8,552 nt of DNA from Oscillospiraceae bacterium (GTDB lineage: Bacteria; Bacillota_A; Clostridia; Oscillospirales; Oscillospiraceae), in assembly GCA_016302015.1 (NCBI GenBank), contig JAEDOJ010000052.1:1-8552 (forward strand), given 5' to 3'. The translations under genes were made by a program, and so were the position numbers. Positions 1-6,569 of the stretch are shown in pieces (the stretch's first letter is position 1; every line of letters begins with the position of its first letter). A model generated the notes under the pieces. The model was not told where the DNA came from. It searched no databases and worked only from the letters and a program-made list of their open reading frames with translations.

Positions 1-52
1 TGCATCGCAAGATTGGAACGCTCTCCTCAGAGGGAGGCAGGAGGTCGACACG

Positions 53-77
53 AAAAAATCGTGGGTCTGCCCGATTT
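53..77 (-). terminator. Rho-independent terminator of the glycerol operon
   Basis: Read on the minus strand, the glpK stop codon TAA runs directly into AAATC-GGG, a CAGA loop, then CCC-(AC)-GATTT with further Ts. This gives a stem of about 8 bp with a 2-nt bulge, closed by a T-run of six (plus-strand As at 53-58). The stem starts inside the stop codon, so the operon ends with almost no 3' untranslated region. The stem is modest because of the bulge and the A-U base, so efficiency is uncertain. The remaining bases 1-52 show no gene I can assign. Confidence 0.6.
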
Positions 78-1566
78 ATGTATGCTCCTCCCAGTCCTTG
101 CTCCTGCCCACGGCCTTGTGCCAGCCGTGGAGGAGCTGCGCCCGCTCAGAGGCTTCCATATGGCTTTCAAAAACTTTGTCGCACCGCCACAGCCTGCGGA
201 TGTCCTCCGTGTCCTTCCAGACGCCCACCGCCAGTCCCGCCAGATAGGCGGCGCCCAGAGCGGTGGTCTCTCTGGTAATGGGACGGTAAACGGGCCGCCC
301 CATAATGTCCGCCTGGAACTGCATGAGGAAGCCGTCCCGGCTGGCGCCGCCGTCCACTTTCAAAGCCCGCAGCCTCCTGCCAAAATCCTGTTCCATGGCG
401 TCCACCAGATCCTGCGTCTGGAAGGCGATGGATTCCTCGGCGGCACGGATAATGTGTTCGGGCTTGGTGCCCCGGGTCAGGCCGACGATGGCGCCTCTTG
501 CGTACATATCCCAATGAGGCGCACCCAGGCCGGTGAAGGCGGGCACCAGATAGACGCCGCCGGTGTCGGGAACCTTGGCGGCAAAATATTCCGCGTCCCT
601 GGCCTCCCGGATAAAACGCATTTCATCCCGCAGCCATTGGATCACAGCCCCGCCCACAAAGACGGAACCCTCCAAAGCGTATTGCACCTGACCCTTCAGG
701 CCGATGGCGATGGTGGTGATCAGCCCCTGCTTGCTGGTAATGGCTTCCTTGCCGGTGTTCATCAGCAGGAAGCAGCCGGTGCCGTAGGTGTTCTTCGCCT
801 CTCCCGGCTCAAAGCAGCACTGACCGAAGAGGGCGGCCTGCTGATCCCCCGCAATGCCTGCGATGGGAATTTCGTAGCCCTGAATGTTGCAGGTTCCGTA
901 AATCTCCGAGCTGTCGCAGACCCTGGGCAGGAAGCCGGCGGGAATGTCCATGACCTCCAGCAGCTTTTCGTCCCATTGGAGGGTGTGGATGTTAAAGAGC
1001 ATGGTGCGGGAGGCGTTGGTGTAGTCGGTCACATGGGCCTTGCCGTTGGTCAGCTTCCAGACCAGCCAGGTGTCCACCGTGCCGAAGAGCAGTTCCCCCC
1101 GCTCCGCCTTTTCTCTCGCTCCGTCCACATGATCCAGAATCCACTTGATTTTGGTGGCGGAAAAATAGGCGTCGATGACCAGACCGGTGCTTTCCCGGAT
1201 ATGGTCCGCCCAGCCCTGCTCTACCAGCCTGTCGCAGTAGTCGGCGGTGCGGCGGCACTGCCAGACGATGGCGTTATAAATGGGTCTGCCGGTGTTTTTG
1301 TCCCAGATAATGGTGGTTTCCCGCTGGTTGGTGATGCCGATGGCGGCAATCTCCTCCACGGCGATGCCGGACTTGGTAATGACCTCCATCATCACGGAAT
1401 AAATGGAGGAGTAAATTTCCATGGGGTTGTGCTCCACCCAGCCGGGCTTGGGATAAAACTGGGAAAATTCCTTCTGGGCGACGGAGACAATGTTCTGCTC
1501 GTCGTCAAAGAGAATGGCGCGGCTGCTTGTGGTGCCCTGATCCAGAGCGAGAAGATAGCGGCTCAT
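76..1566 (-). CDS. glpK: Glycerol kinase
   Basis: Cytoplasmic FGGY-family kinase that phosphorylates glycerol to sn-glycerol-3-phosphate with ATP, trapping glycerol in the cell. At 496 aa it has the usual full length. Visible motifs: the N-terminal phosphate-binding DQGTTSSRA (9-17), NQRETT (80-85), the FGGY signature region around FNIHTLQWD (191-199), and [11 protein letters not shown] (239-249), whose Asp241 is the expected catalytic base. The C-terminal ATP-binding region has [17 protein letters not shown]. The start is set by AGGAGG eight bases upstream of the ATG. It is the last gene of the operon, 15 nt after the DUF1667 gene, so its product feeds the dehydrogenase encoded upstream. Odd point: the loop just before the catalytic Asp (roughly residues 222-235) is short and lacks the HFYG-type histidine that the phosphotransferase protein HPr phosphorylates in many Firmicute GlpKs. 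Activity is therefore probably not controlled that way. Identification is very secure. Confidence 0.97.
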   Translation of the reverse strand: MSRYLLALDQGTTSSRAILFDDEQNIVSVAQKEFSQFYPKPGWVEHNPMEIYSSIYSVMMEVITKSGIAVEEIAAIGITNQRETTIIWDKNTGRPIYNAIVWQCRRTADYCDRLVEQGWADHIRESTGLVIDAYFSATKIKWILDHVDGAREKAERGELLFGTVDTWLVWKLTNGKAHVTDYTNASRTMLFNIHTLQWDEKLLEVMDIPAGFLPRVCDSSEIYGTCNIQGYEIPIAGIAGDQQAALFGQCCFEPGEAKNTYGTGCFLLMNTGKEAITSKQGLITTIAIGLKGQVQYALEGSVFVGGAVIQWLRDEMRFIREARDAEYFAAKVPDTGGVYLVPAFTGLGAPHWDMYARGAIVGLTRGTKPEHIIRAAEESIAFQTQDLVDAMEQDFGRRLRALKVDGGASRDGFLMQFQADIMGRPVYRPITRETTALGAAYLAGLAVGVWKDTEDIRRLWRCDKVFESHMEASERAQLLHGWHKAVGRSKDWEEHT

Positions 1567-1581
1567 AGTTTTTCCTCCTGT

Positions 1582-1926
1582 TCACATATCTTTGCAGGCG
1601 ATGACGGAAACCTCCGTCCCGAAGAGGCCGGAGAGCAAAACGTCTCCGGTGCGTACCGGGGCGGTGACGCAGACCTCGTCCAAAAGCGCCATGACCTCCA
1701 GCATTTTCTCCTTGGGAACGGGAGCGCTGGTGCGGACAGGCAGTCTGGGGTGGGCGCCGCCCCGGATGCGGACGGTGGAGGTCACCACCCGCATGGGGTT
1801 GATCAGTTCGGATTTTCCGTATTCCTCCCCCCGGGGACACTGATTCCCGGTGACGGCATAGCCCTGGTCCGGGTCAACCTTCAGATGACAGCCGTTGGGG
1901 CAGCAAATACAAATCAATTCCTTCAT
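1582..1926 (-). CDS. DUF1667 small Cys-rich protein, putative FeS electron-transfer subunit
   Basis: Small soluble protein of 114 aa matching the DUF1667 family, which is usually found beside FAD-dependent glycerol-3-phosphate oxidoreductases. What can be seen: an N-terminal cluster with Cys6, Cys9, Cys13 and Cys30 (pattern CxxC-x3-C-x16-C, plus Cys8), ending in CPRG. This spacing resembles the single [4Fe-4S] domain at the N-terminus of molybdopterin oxidoreductases, but no cofactor domain follows. The rest, with VVTSTVRIRGG and PVRTSAPVPKEKM, is a conserved-looking basic half of unknown role. The start is supported by GAGGAGG upstream, and the ATG overlaps the stop of the preceding oxidoreductase gene as ATGA, implying translational coupling. 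Inference: it carries electrons between the two flavoproteins or stabilises their complex. The family assignment is firm; the cluster type and function are inferred. Confidence 0.85.
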   Translation of the reverse strand: MKELICICCPNGCHLKVDPDQGYAVTGNQCPRGEEYGKSELINPMRVVTSTVRIRGGAHPRLPVRTSAPVPKEKMLEVMALLDEVCVTAPVRTGDVLLSGLFGTEVSVIACKDM

Positions 1927-3188
1927 ACTTCCGCCTCCTCACAGGAAATGGTGATCACCGGCCCTTGGGCTTTTTCCAAAAACAGCTTTGGCAGACGGAT
2001 ATGCTCCATTTCTCCGGGAGCCATATGGCTGCGGCGGAAGGAGGCCAGCACCTGATCCCCGGCGCAGACCTTGATTCTGCTGCTGCCGAAGCTGCGGCGA
2101 ACCCGGAAGGAGATGTCCACGGCCTTGTCTGCCAGCTCCGGGCGCACCAACTGGGGCACGGTGTAGGAAACCTGATCCCCGTTTTCCAGGGTCAGGGGAG
2201 CGGCGGTTTCCTGCCGGGGATTGCGAACGAAGGCGGCGGCGCTGCGGCCTGCCCGCTCCGCCTCTTCGGAGACAAAGTCTACCAGATCATGGACATGAAC
2301 CACGTTGCCGCAGGCAAAAATCCCGGGAATTGAGGTCTGCATATTCTCATAAACCTTCGGGCCGTTGGTTCTGGGGTCGATTTCAATGCCCGCCTGACGG
2401 GACAGCTCGTTTTCGGGAACCAGTCCCACGCTGAGCAGCAAGGTGTCGCAGTCAAAGACCAGTTCCGTCCCGGGGATGGGCTGTCTGTCCGGGCCGACCT
2501 TGGAAACCACAACGCTTTCCACACGATTTTTGCCACGGATTTCCGTAACGGTGTGGGAGAGGTAAAGGGGAATGTTGAAATCCTCCAGACATTGTACAAT
2601 ATTCCGGTTCAGGCCGGAGGAATAGGGCATCAGCTCCACGCAGGCCAGCACCTTCGCCCCCTCCAGCGTCATGCGGCGAGCCATGATCAGGCCGATGTCC
2701 CCGGAGCCTAAAATGACCACCCGTTTTCCCACCATCTGGCCTTCGATGTTCACGAACCGCTGGGCTGCCCCTGCGGTGAAGATGCCGGCGCAGCGGGTTC
2801 CGGGGATGGAGATGGCGCCCCGGGTACGTTCCCGGCAGCCCATGGCCAGAATCACCGCTTTGGCGGAAATGGCCTCATAGCCGCCCTGGGGGCTGACCGC
2901 ATGGATCACCCTCTGGGGGCTCACGTCCACCACCATGGTGTCGGACTGGACACGGACGGAGGTGTCCGTCAGCATTTGGAGGAACCGTCCCGCATATTCC
3001 GGGCCGGTCAGCTCCTCCTTGAAGCGGTGCAGACCGAAGCCGTTGTGGATGCACTGGTTCAGAATGCCGCCCAGCTCCCGATCCCGTTCCAGAATCAGAA
3101 TCTCTCTCAAACCGGCCTCCCAGGCGGCGTGGGCTGCGGCAAGACCCGCAGGGCCGCCGCCGATAATGGCAAGGTCACAGGTTTTCAT
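1923..3188 (-). CDS. FAD/NAD(P)-binding oxidoreductase, partner of the GlpA-like dehydrogenase
   Basis: Pyridine nucleotide-disulfide oxidoreductase-fold flavoprotein, 421 aa. The FAD dinucleotide-binding motif is GGGPAG (10-15), followed by an acidic strand end LILERD. A second Rossmann motif GSGDIG (161-166) suggests NAD(P)H binding, and the FAD-closing motif is GIFACGNVVHVHD (289-301). The C-terminal 90 residues form an extra domain beyond the core. The family's redox-active CxxC pair is absent; only an isolated Cys46 lies in the GGILNQCIHNGFG stretch, so it is not a disulfide reductase. The start is the ATG at 3188, preceded by GGGAGG, rather than the longer open frame, which would run 219 nt into the upstream gene. 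It overlaps the upstream gene by 14 nt and the downstream one by 4 nt. Inference: it passes electrons between the GlpA-like subunit and NAD(P) or another carrier. The exact acceptor is unknown. Confidence 0.88.
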   Translation of the reverse strand: MKTCDLAIIGGGPAGLAAAHAAWEAGLREILILERDRELGGILNQCIHNGFGLHRFKEELTGPEYAGRFLQMLTDTSVRVQSDTMVVDVSPQRVIHAVSPQGGYEAISAKAVILAMGCRERTRGAISIPGTRCAGIFTAGAAQRFVNIEGQMVGKRVVILGSGDIGLIMARRMTLEGAKVLACVELMPYSSGLNRNIVQCLEDFNIPLYLSHTVTEIRGKNRVESVVVSKVGPDRQPIPGTELVFDCDTLLLSVGLVPENELSRQAGIEIDPRTNGPKVYENMQTSIPGIFACGNVVHVHDLVDFVSEEAERAGRSAAAFVRNPRQETAAPLTLENGDQVSYTVPQLVRPELADKAVDISFRVRRSFGSSRIKVCAGDQVLASFRRSHMAPGEMEHIRLPKLFLEKAQGPVITISCEEAEV

Positions 3189-4620
3189 TTGCCGTGCCTC
3201 CCTTCGTTTCCCCGGTGAGGACATAGGAACCGGGTTGATCCAGTAAGATGGCAGACTGGGGAAGCCCCAGCTCTCTGGCCAGAATTTCCTGCACTCTGGG
3301 GCCGCAGAAGCCTCCCTGACACCGCCCCATGCCTGCGCCCACCCGGCGTTTGACGGCGTTGACGGTGACGGCGGGAATGGGGGCGTGGATCGCCGCAACG
3401 ATTTCACCCTCGGTCACGGTCTCGCAGCGGCAGATCACTCTGCCGTAGAGGGGATTTTCCCGAATCAGAGCGTTCTTTTCCTCCCCGGACAGCTCCTGAA
3501 AACGGATACGCTTCCGGCTGTCGCAGTAGGCTTCCTTTTTTGCGGCGTGGAGCTTTTCGGCAAAATAGGCTGCGGTCTCAGCCCCAATGGCGGGAGCGGC
3601 GGTGAGACCGGGGCTTTTGATCCCCGCCAGCAGATACATTCCGGGTACGGTCTGACTTTCCCCGATGAGGAAGGCGTCCTTGGAATGGTTGGCACGGACA
3701 CCGGAGAAATTCCGGATATTTTCCCGGAAATTCACGGAGGGCACGGATTTCAGCGCCATTTTTCGACAATACGCCAGAGCGCCGGCGGTGTTCGCCGTGT
3801 CGTCCGGGTCGTCCACCCTCCCGGAGGTGGGGCCGACGATCAAATTGCCGTGTACGGTGGGAGCCACCAGAACGCCCTTGCCCTGAGGGGTGGGACACTG
3901 GAAAATCACGGAGTTGACCAGGGTTCCCTGAGATTTGTCCAGAAGATAATACTCTCCCCGGTTGGGAGTCAGGGTAAATTCCGCCGTTCCTGCCAGCGCC
4001 TGCACCCGGTCTGCGTGACAGCCGGCGGCGTTGATCAGATAGCTTGCCTCAAACACACCCCTGGGGGTGGTGACCACAAAATGGTCCTCAACTTTTTCAA
4101 TGGCGGTGACCTCCGCCTCCAGCTCCAGCTTGACGCCGTTTTTCACGGCGGTCTCCGCCATGGCAAGGGTCAGCTCCCAGGGGGAGACGATGCCCGCGGA
4201 GGGCGCCCACAGGCTGCCGGTCACCGTGTCCGCCAGCTTTGGCTCCATGGCTCTGGCCTCAGCGCCGGTGAGGAGCCGCAGGCCGGGAACCCCGTTGGCG
4301 GTTCCCCGGTCGTAAAGAATTTTTAAGGTTTCCAAATCCTCCTCAGAGAAGGCCAGCACATGACTGCCGGTTCTCCGGAAGGGAACGTCCAGCTTTTTGC
4401 ACAGAGGCTCCATCAGGGCGTTGCCCTTCACGTTCAGCCGTGCCATCTCCCCCGGATGGGGGTCGTAGCCCCCATGGACAATGGCGGAATTGGCCTTGGA
4501 GGTGCCGTTGGCCACGTCGTTGCTCCGTTCCAGAACCGTGACCTTTAAATCGTACTTGGAAAGCTCATAGGCACAGGCCGCGCCGATCACGCCGCAGCCG
4601 ATGATAATCACATCCTGCAT
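3175..4620 (-). CDS. GlpA-like FAD-dependent glycerol-3-phosphate dehydrogenase with BFD-type [2Fe-2S] domain
   Basis: Probable oxidation of glycerol-3-phosphate to dihydroxyacetone phosphate, as the entry flavoprotein of an anaerobic G3P dehydrogenase. 481 aa. Residues 1-355 are a DAO-fold domain: FAD motif IIGCGVIGAACAYEL (6-20), VLERSNDVANGTSKANSAIVHGG (29-51) typical of the GlpA/LhgO group, and a C-terminal FAD contact GMYLLAGIKSPGLTAAPAIG (327-346). Residues about 393-451 are a BFD-like [2Fe-2S] domain with Cys397, Cys399, Cys434 and Cys439 (CxC and CxxxxC). E. coli GlpA has the same domain order. The start at 4620 has GGGAGA close upstream and is the first ATG before the FAD motif; an earlier in-frame ATG at 4671 would lie at the expected transcription start. 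It is the first gene of the glp operon. The alternative, L-2-hydroxyglutarate dehydrogenase, has the same fold; the downstream glpK favours G3P. The gene name glpA is plausible but not proven. Confidence 0.87.
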   Translation of the reverse strand: MQDVIIIGCGVIGAACAYELSKYDLKVTVLERSNDVANGTSKANSAIVHGGYDPHPGEMARLNVKGNALMEPLCKKLDVPFRRTGSHVLAFSEEDLETLKILYDRGTANGVPGLRLLTGAEARAMEPKLADTVTGSLWAPSAGIVSPWELTLAMAETAVKNGVKLELEAEVTAIEKVEDHFVVTTPRGVFEASYLINAAGCHADRVQALAGTAEFTLTPNRGEYYLLDKSQGTLVNSVIFQCPTPQGKGVLVAPTVHGNLIVGPTSGRVDDPDDTANTAGALAYCRKMALKSVPSVNFRENIRNFSGVRANHSKDAFLIGESQTVPGMYLLAGIKSPGLTAAPAIGAETAAYFAEKLHAAKKEAYCDSRKRIRFQELSGEEKNALIRENPLYGRVICRCETVTEGEIVAAIHAPIPAVTVNAVKRRVGAGMGRCQGGFCGPRVQEILARELGLPQSAILLDQPGSYVLTGETKGGTANENL

Positions 4621-4676
4621 CTTCTCTCCCACTCTCAGAAAAAATGATATGAGTCCAACAACACGACCCACGCCGT

Positions 4677-4705
4677 ATTATCAAACTCATCTTGACACTA
4701 GTCAG
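4677..4705 (-). promoter_or_regulatory. Sigma-A-type promoter of the glycerol operon
   Basis: On the minus strand, CTGACT (plus 4700-4705) as -35 and GATAAT (plus 4677-4682) as -10 are separated by exactly 17 bp. They match the consensus at 4/6 and 5/6. Transcription would start near 4670, giving a leader of about 50 nt before the ATG at 4620. The leader shows only a weak 4-bp stem and no convincing antiterminator or riboswitch. An inverted repeat covers the -35 box. Confidence 0.6.
4692..4705. promoter_or_regulatory. Possible repressor operator over the glp -35 box
   Basis: TTGACACTAGTCAG contains the inverted arms TGAC and GTCA separated by ACTA (4693-4704), directly over the -35 element of the glycerol operon. 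The layout resembles operators bound by TetR-family repressors in Firmicutes, which often have TGAC/GTCA arms around a short core. No regulator gene of that family lies in the window. The plus strand of the same site reads a perfect TTGACA, but I see no good -10 box 16-18 bp beyond it. The arms are only 4 bp, so chance is a real alternative. Confidence 0.35.
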
Positions 4706-4736
4706 TATATCAGCGTAACAGACAAAATGCAAGCAT

Positions 4737-4773
4737 TTTTTCGGCTCCCGCTGTTGAGGCGGGAGCCGAAAAA
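4737..4773 (-). terminator. Strong stem-loop after the ABC permease gene, putative transcript end with unusual polarity
   Basis: A perfect 15-bp inverted repeat (arms 4737-4751 and 4759-4773, 7-nt loop) begins 3 nt after the permease stop codon. Ten inner pairs are GC-rich (CGGCTCCCGC with GCGGGAGCCG) and five outer pairs are T-A. On either strand the Ts come before the stem and the As after it, the reverse of a normal intrinsic terminator. It may still end or protect the ABC operon transcript, but it is not a textbook terminator. The T-run on its left also forms a second small palindrome, AAAATGC-AA-GCATTTT (4724-4739). Confidence 0.45.
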
Positions 4774-4776
4774 GCG

Positions 4777-5520
4777 TTATTTTGCTCTGGTTTTTCGGGT
4801 AAACAGGATAATTGCCAGGGTGAGAAGACCCACCGCCCACAGGCAGACGATCCACAGCCTGTCCATGCAGGCACTCAGGTCTCCGGCGAGGGCGGCGCGG
4901 CAGGCGTCCACGGCGTTGGCAAAGGGGAGAACATAGGCCACCTGACGAAGCCCGCTCACCAGCTCCAGGGGGAACCAGATGCCGGACAGCCATGCGGAGA
5001 CGTTGGTCAGCAGGGCGCCGCAGATGCCGCCCACGGCCTTTTCGCTGAGACAGGTGCCGCAAATCACGCCCAGGGCAATATTCACAATGAGAATGGGCAG
5101 GCTCGCCGCCATGGACAGGAAAATTCCCGCAGAGAGCTTCAGCCCCAGAGCCGCGGCGGCGGCAAAGCAGACCAGAAGCTGGCACAGACCCATGGGAAGC
5201 AGGGGCAGAAGATAGCCCAGAACAAAGGCTGCGCCGCTGAGGGGAGAGGTATAAAGGCGGAGCATAAAGGAGCTGCCCCGATCCTTGGAGATCAGCATGG
5301 CGGAAAACAGGGCGATAAAGCTCATGCTGAACACCCCGATGCCGGGGGCCAGATGATCCATCTCAAAGAGGGTCATGCCGGCCTCCGGGGGAAGGCTGGA
5401 GTTGATCAGGGTCAGCAGTCCCAGCAAAATCACGGGAAACAGGACGCCGAAGAAGAGACTGATGGGGTCTCTTACCATTTCTTTCCAGTTCCGTGTGGCA
5501 AAACAAAGGGTTCGCTTCAT
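4777..5520 (-). CDS. ABC-2 type transporter permease
   Basis: Membrane subunit of an ABC exporter, 247 aa, with about six hydrophobic segments: roughly 20-41, 57-78, 97-125, 130-153, 160-182 and 222-241. A basic N-terminal stretch (KRTLCFATRNWKEMVRDP) comes before the first segment, as is common in ABC-2 permeases of the drug/lantibiotic-export type. The segment FSAMLISKDRGSSFMLRLYTSP after the second helix is the conserved cytoplasmic turn that contacts the ATPase. The start has AGGAGG upstream, and the ATG overlaps the ATPase gene stop by 4 nt (ATGA). It is the last gene of the AbrB-ATPase-permease operon and ends just before a strong stem-loop. One permease and one ATPase gene imply a complex of two copies each. 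The substrate cannot be read from the sequence; antimicrobial or lipid export is a guess from the family only. Confidence 0.9.
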   Translation of the reverse strand: MKRTLCFATRNWKEMVRDPISLFFGVLFPVILLGLLTLINSSLPPEAGMTLFEMDHLAPGIGVFSMSFIALFSAMLISKDRGSSFMLRLYTSPLSGAAFVLGYLLPLLPMGLCQLLVCFAAAAALGLKLSAGIFLSMAASLPILIVNIALGVICGTCLSEKAVGGICGALLTNVSAWLSGIWFPLELVSGLRQVAYVLPFANAVDACRAALAGDLSACMDRLWIVCLWAVGLLTLAIILFTRKTRAK

Positions 5521-6245
5521 GCTTCCGCACCTCCTGCCAGTTGGACAAAGGCTTCCTCGAAGGAAGCGGTGTTGGCGGCCCGTTTCAAGCCCTCCGGGGT
5601 GTCGCTGATGACCAGCCGGCCCTGGTTCATGATCCCCACATGGTCGGCCAGAGCCTCCGCCTCCTCTAAATAGTGGGTGGTAAGGATGACGGTCATTTTG
5701 CCCTTCAGCCCCTCAATCACCTGCCACAGCTCCCGCCGTGCCAGAACGTCCAGTCCCAGGGTTGGTTCGTCCAGAAACAGCAGCTTTGGCCGGGAGATCA
5801 GCGCCATGGCAATGGAAAGCCGTCTCTGCCAACCGCCGGAGAGGGTTTTGGCTCTGGCCTTGGCGATCTCCTCCAGATGAAATTCCCCCATGATTTCCTC
5901 CGTGCGGTGTTTGGCGGTTTTTCGGTCAGCGCCGTAGATGCCCGCAATCAGCTCCAGATTCTCCCGCACCGACAGGTTGGGCGCCACAGCGGTCTCCTGG
6001 GGAGAAACGCCGGTGACGGCCTTGATCCGGGGCAGGTCGGTTTCCAGATCCATGCCGAAAATCCTCGCCCCGCCGGCGGTGGGACGCAAAAGTCCGGAGA
6101 GCAGCTTGATGGCGGTGGTTTTCCCCGCGCCGTTTACCCCCAGCAGGGCGAATAATTCTCCCTCCTCCACCGTGAGGTTAAGGGCGTTTACGGCGGTTTT
6201 TTCCCTGAATTTTTTGGTCAAGCCCCTGGTTTCGATGGCTTTCAT
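5517..6245 (-). CDS. ABC transporter ATP-binding protein
   Basis: Cytoplasmic ATPase subunit, 242 aa, powering the permease encoded immediately downstream. All nucleotide-binding motifs are intact: Walker A GVNGAGKTT (36-44), Q-loop Gln83 in VSPQE, signature LSGGWQRR (135-142), Walker B LLFLDE (155-160) with the catalytic Glu, D-loop GLD, and switch His191 in TTHYLEEAE. The Trp in the signature (LSGGW rather than LSGGQ) is a common variant of this exporter group (CcmA/DrrA-like). The C-terminus is short, with a small helical tail after the core. GGAGG lies upstream of the ATG, which overlaps the AbrB-type regulator gene stop by 4 nt (ATGA). Both junctions of the operon use this coupling, so the three proteins are probably made in fixed proportion. 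Confidence 0.94.
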   Translation of the reverse strand: MKAIETRGLTKKFREKTAVNALNLTVEEGELFALLGVNGAGKTTAIKLLSGLLRPTAGGARIFGMDLETDLPRIKAVTGVSPQETAVAPNLSVRENLELIAGIYGADRKTAKHRTEEIMGEFHLEEIAKARAKTLSGGWQRRLSIAMALISRPKLLFLDEPTLGLDVLARRELWQVIEGLKGKMTVILTTHYLEEAEALADHVGIMNQGRLVISDTPEGLKRAANTASFEEAFVQLAGGAEA

Positions 6246-6475
6246 TTCCCTTCGCCTCCAAAATCAACGCTCCGGTTGATGGCGTTGAAAATCTGCTGGG
6301 ACTGATCCTGCCGGGGGATGGCAATGCCCCGCTCCACGTCTGCCATGAGCAGGAGAATGTCTCCCGGCTCGATGCCCAGCAGGTCCCGCACCTCTGCGGG
6401 AATGACGATCTGCCCCTTGGGGCCCACCTTCACCGGGGCCATAAATTTTCCCTCGGGAAATGCGTTGGTTCCCAT
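6242..6475 (-). CDS. AbrB/SpoVT-type DNA-binding regulator
   Basis: Small dimeric transcription factor, 77 aa. Residues 13-57 form a swapped-hairpin AbrB domain, with VKVGPKGQIVIPAEVRDLLGI then EPGD, the hallmark sequence of the family. Residues 58-77 are a polar tail. The start at 6475 is set by AAAGGAGG seven bases upstream; a second Met at residue 12, right at the domain start, has no comparable site. It leads an operon with an ABC ATPase and permease, linked by a 4-nt ATGA overlap, so it most likely controls expression of that exporter and itself. Its promoter carries a repeat of GTATAAC half-sites over the -10 box, a natural autorepression target. Stand-alone AbrB domains also serve as antitoxins (MazE-like), but no toxin gene is adjacent, so a regulator is preferred. 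Confidence 0.9.
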   Translation of the reverse strand: MGTNAFPEGKFMAPVKVGPKGQIVIPAEVRDLLGIEPGDILLLMADVERGIAIPRQDQSQQIFNAINRSVDFGGEGK

Positions 6476-6489
6476 GGAATGCCTCCTTT

Positions 6490-6514
6490 GTATAACTTGT
6501 ATAACTAATTATAC
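6490..6514. promoter_or_regulatory. Candidate autoregulatory operator of the AbrB-ABC operon
   Basis: Three GTATAAC-type half-sites lie in 25 bp. Two are in direct orientation at 6490-6496 and 6499-6505, spaced 9 bp apart, and one is inverted at 6509-6514. The last two form the perfect palindrome GTATAA-CTAA-TTATAC (6499-6514). It covers the -10 box and the predicted transcription start, so bound protein would block initiation. The AbrB-type protein encoded 15 bp downstream is the obvious candidate ligand, by inference only. A GntR- or TetR-type regulator would be the alternative. Confidence 0.5.
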
Positions 6515-6535
6515 GCATGGAACAGAAAAAGTCAA
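6508..6535 (-). promoter_or_regulatory. Near-consensus promoter of the AbrB-ABC operon
   Basis: On the minus strand, TTGACT (plus 6530-6535) and a perfect TATAAT (plus 6508-6513) are separated by 16 bp. The start would be near 6501, with a leader of about 25 nt up to the ATG at 6475. Such a strong promoter probably needs repression, which fits the palindrome over its -10. The -35 box lies inside the terminator of the upstream operon. Confidence 0.78.
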
Positions 6536-6554
6536 GCAGTATTTTTACTGCCTG
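6526..6554 (-). terminator. Intrinsic terminator of the asparaginase operon
   Basis: Read on the minus strand, arms CAGGCAGTA and TACTGCTTG (plus 6546-6554 and 6533-6541) pair over 9 bp with one G-U, around an AAAA loop. A T-run of five follows after two bases (plus As at 6526-6530). It lies 16 nt after the DUF2284 stop. The stem is only moderately GC-rich. The 3' arm and tail are also the -35 region (TTGACT) of the next operon's promoter. Confidence 0.62.
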
Positions 6555-6569
6555 ACAGAAAATGCCGGT

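Noticed and set aside
20..45. Inverted CTCTCC/GGAG stretch near the left edge
   Set aside because: The arms are short and purine/pyrimidine-biased with no T-run, and the context is cut by the window edge; not enough to call a structure.
13..2055. 680-codon open frame on the plus strand, antisense to glpK and DUF1667
   Set aside because: It has no recognisable domain and low-complexity Gly/Ala/His/Pro content. It is an expected product of GC-rich third positions opposite a real gene, and the minus-strand genes are unmistakable.
3189..3407. N-terminal extension of the second flavoprotein
   Set aside because: The extension reads Pro/Ser-rich out-of-frame sequence inside the upstream gene. The ATG at 3188 has GGGAGG and is followed within ten residues by the FAD-binding motif.
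3385..4326. 313-codon plus-strand open frame opposite the GlpA-like gene
   Set aside because: Same shadow effect: no family motifs and no plausible ribosome binding site or promoter, while the opposite strand has complete FAD and FeS motifs.
4692..4716. Plus-strand promoter suggested by a perfect TTGACA
   Set aside because: No acceptable -10 box lies 16-18 bp beyond it, and no plus-strand gene follows; the operator reading fits better.
6242..6475. MazE-like antitoxin of a toxin-antitoxin pair
   Set aside because: No toxin gene adjoins it; it is overlapped instead by an ABC ATPase gene, which points to a transporter regulator.
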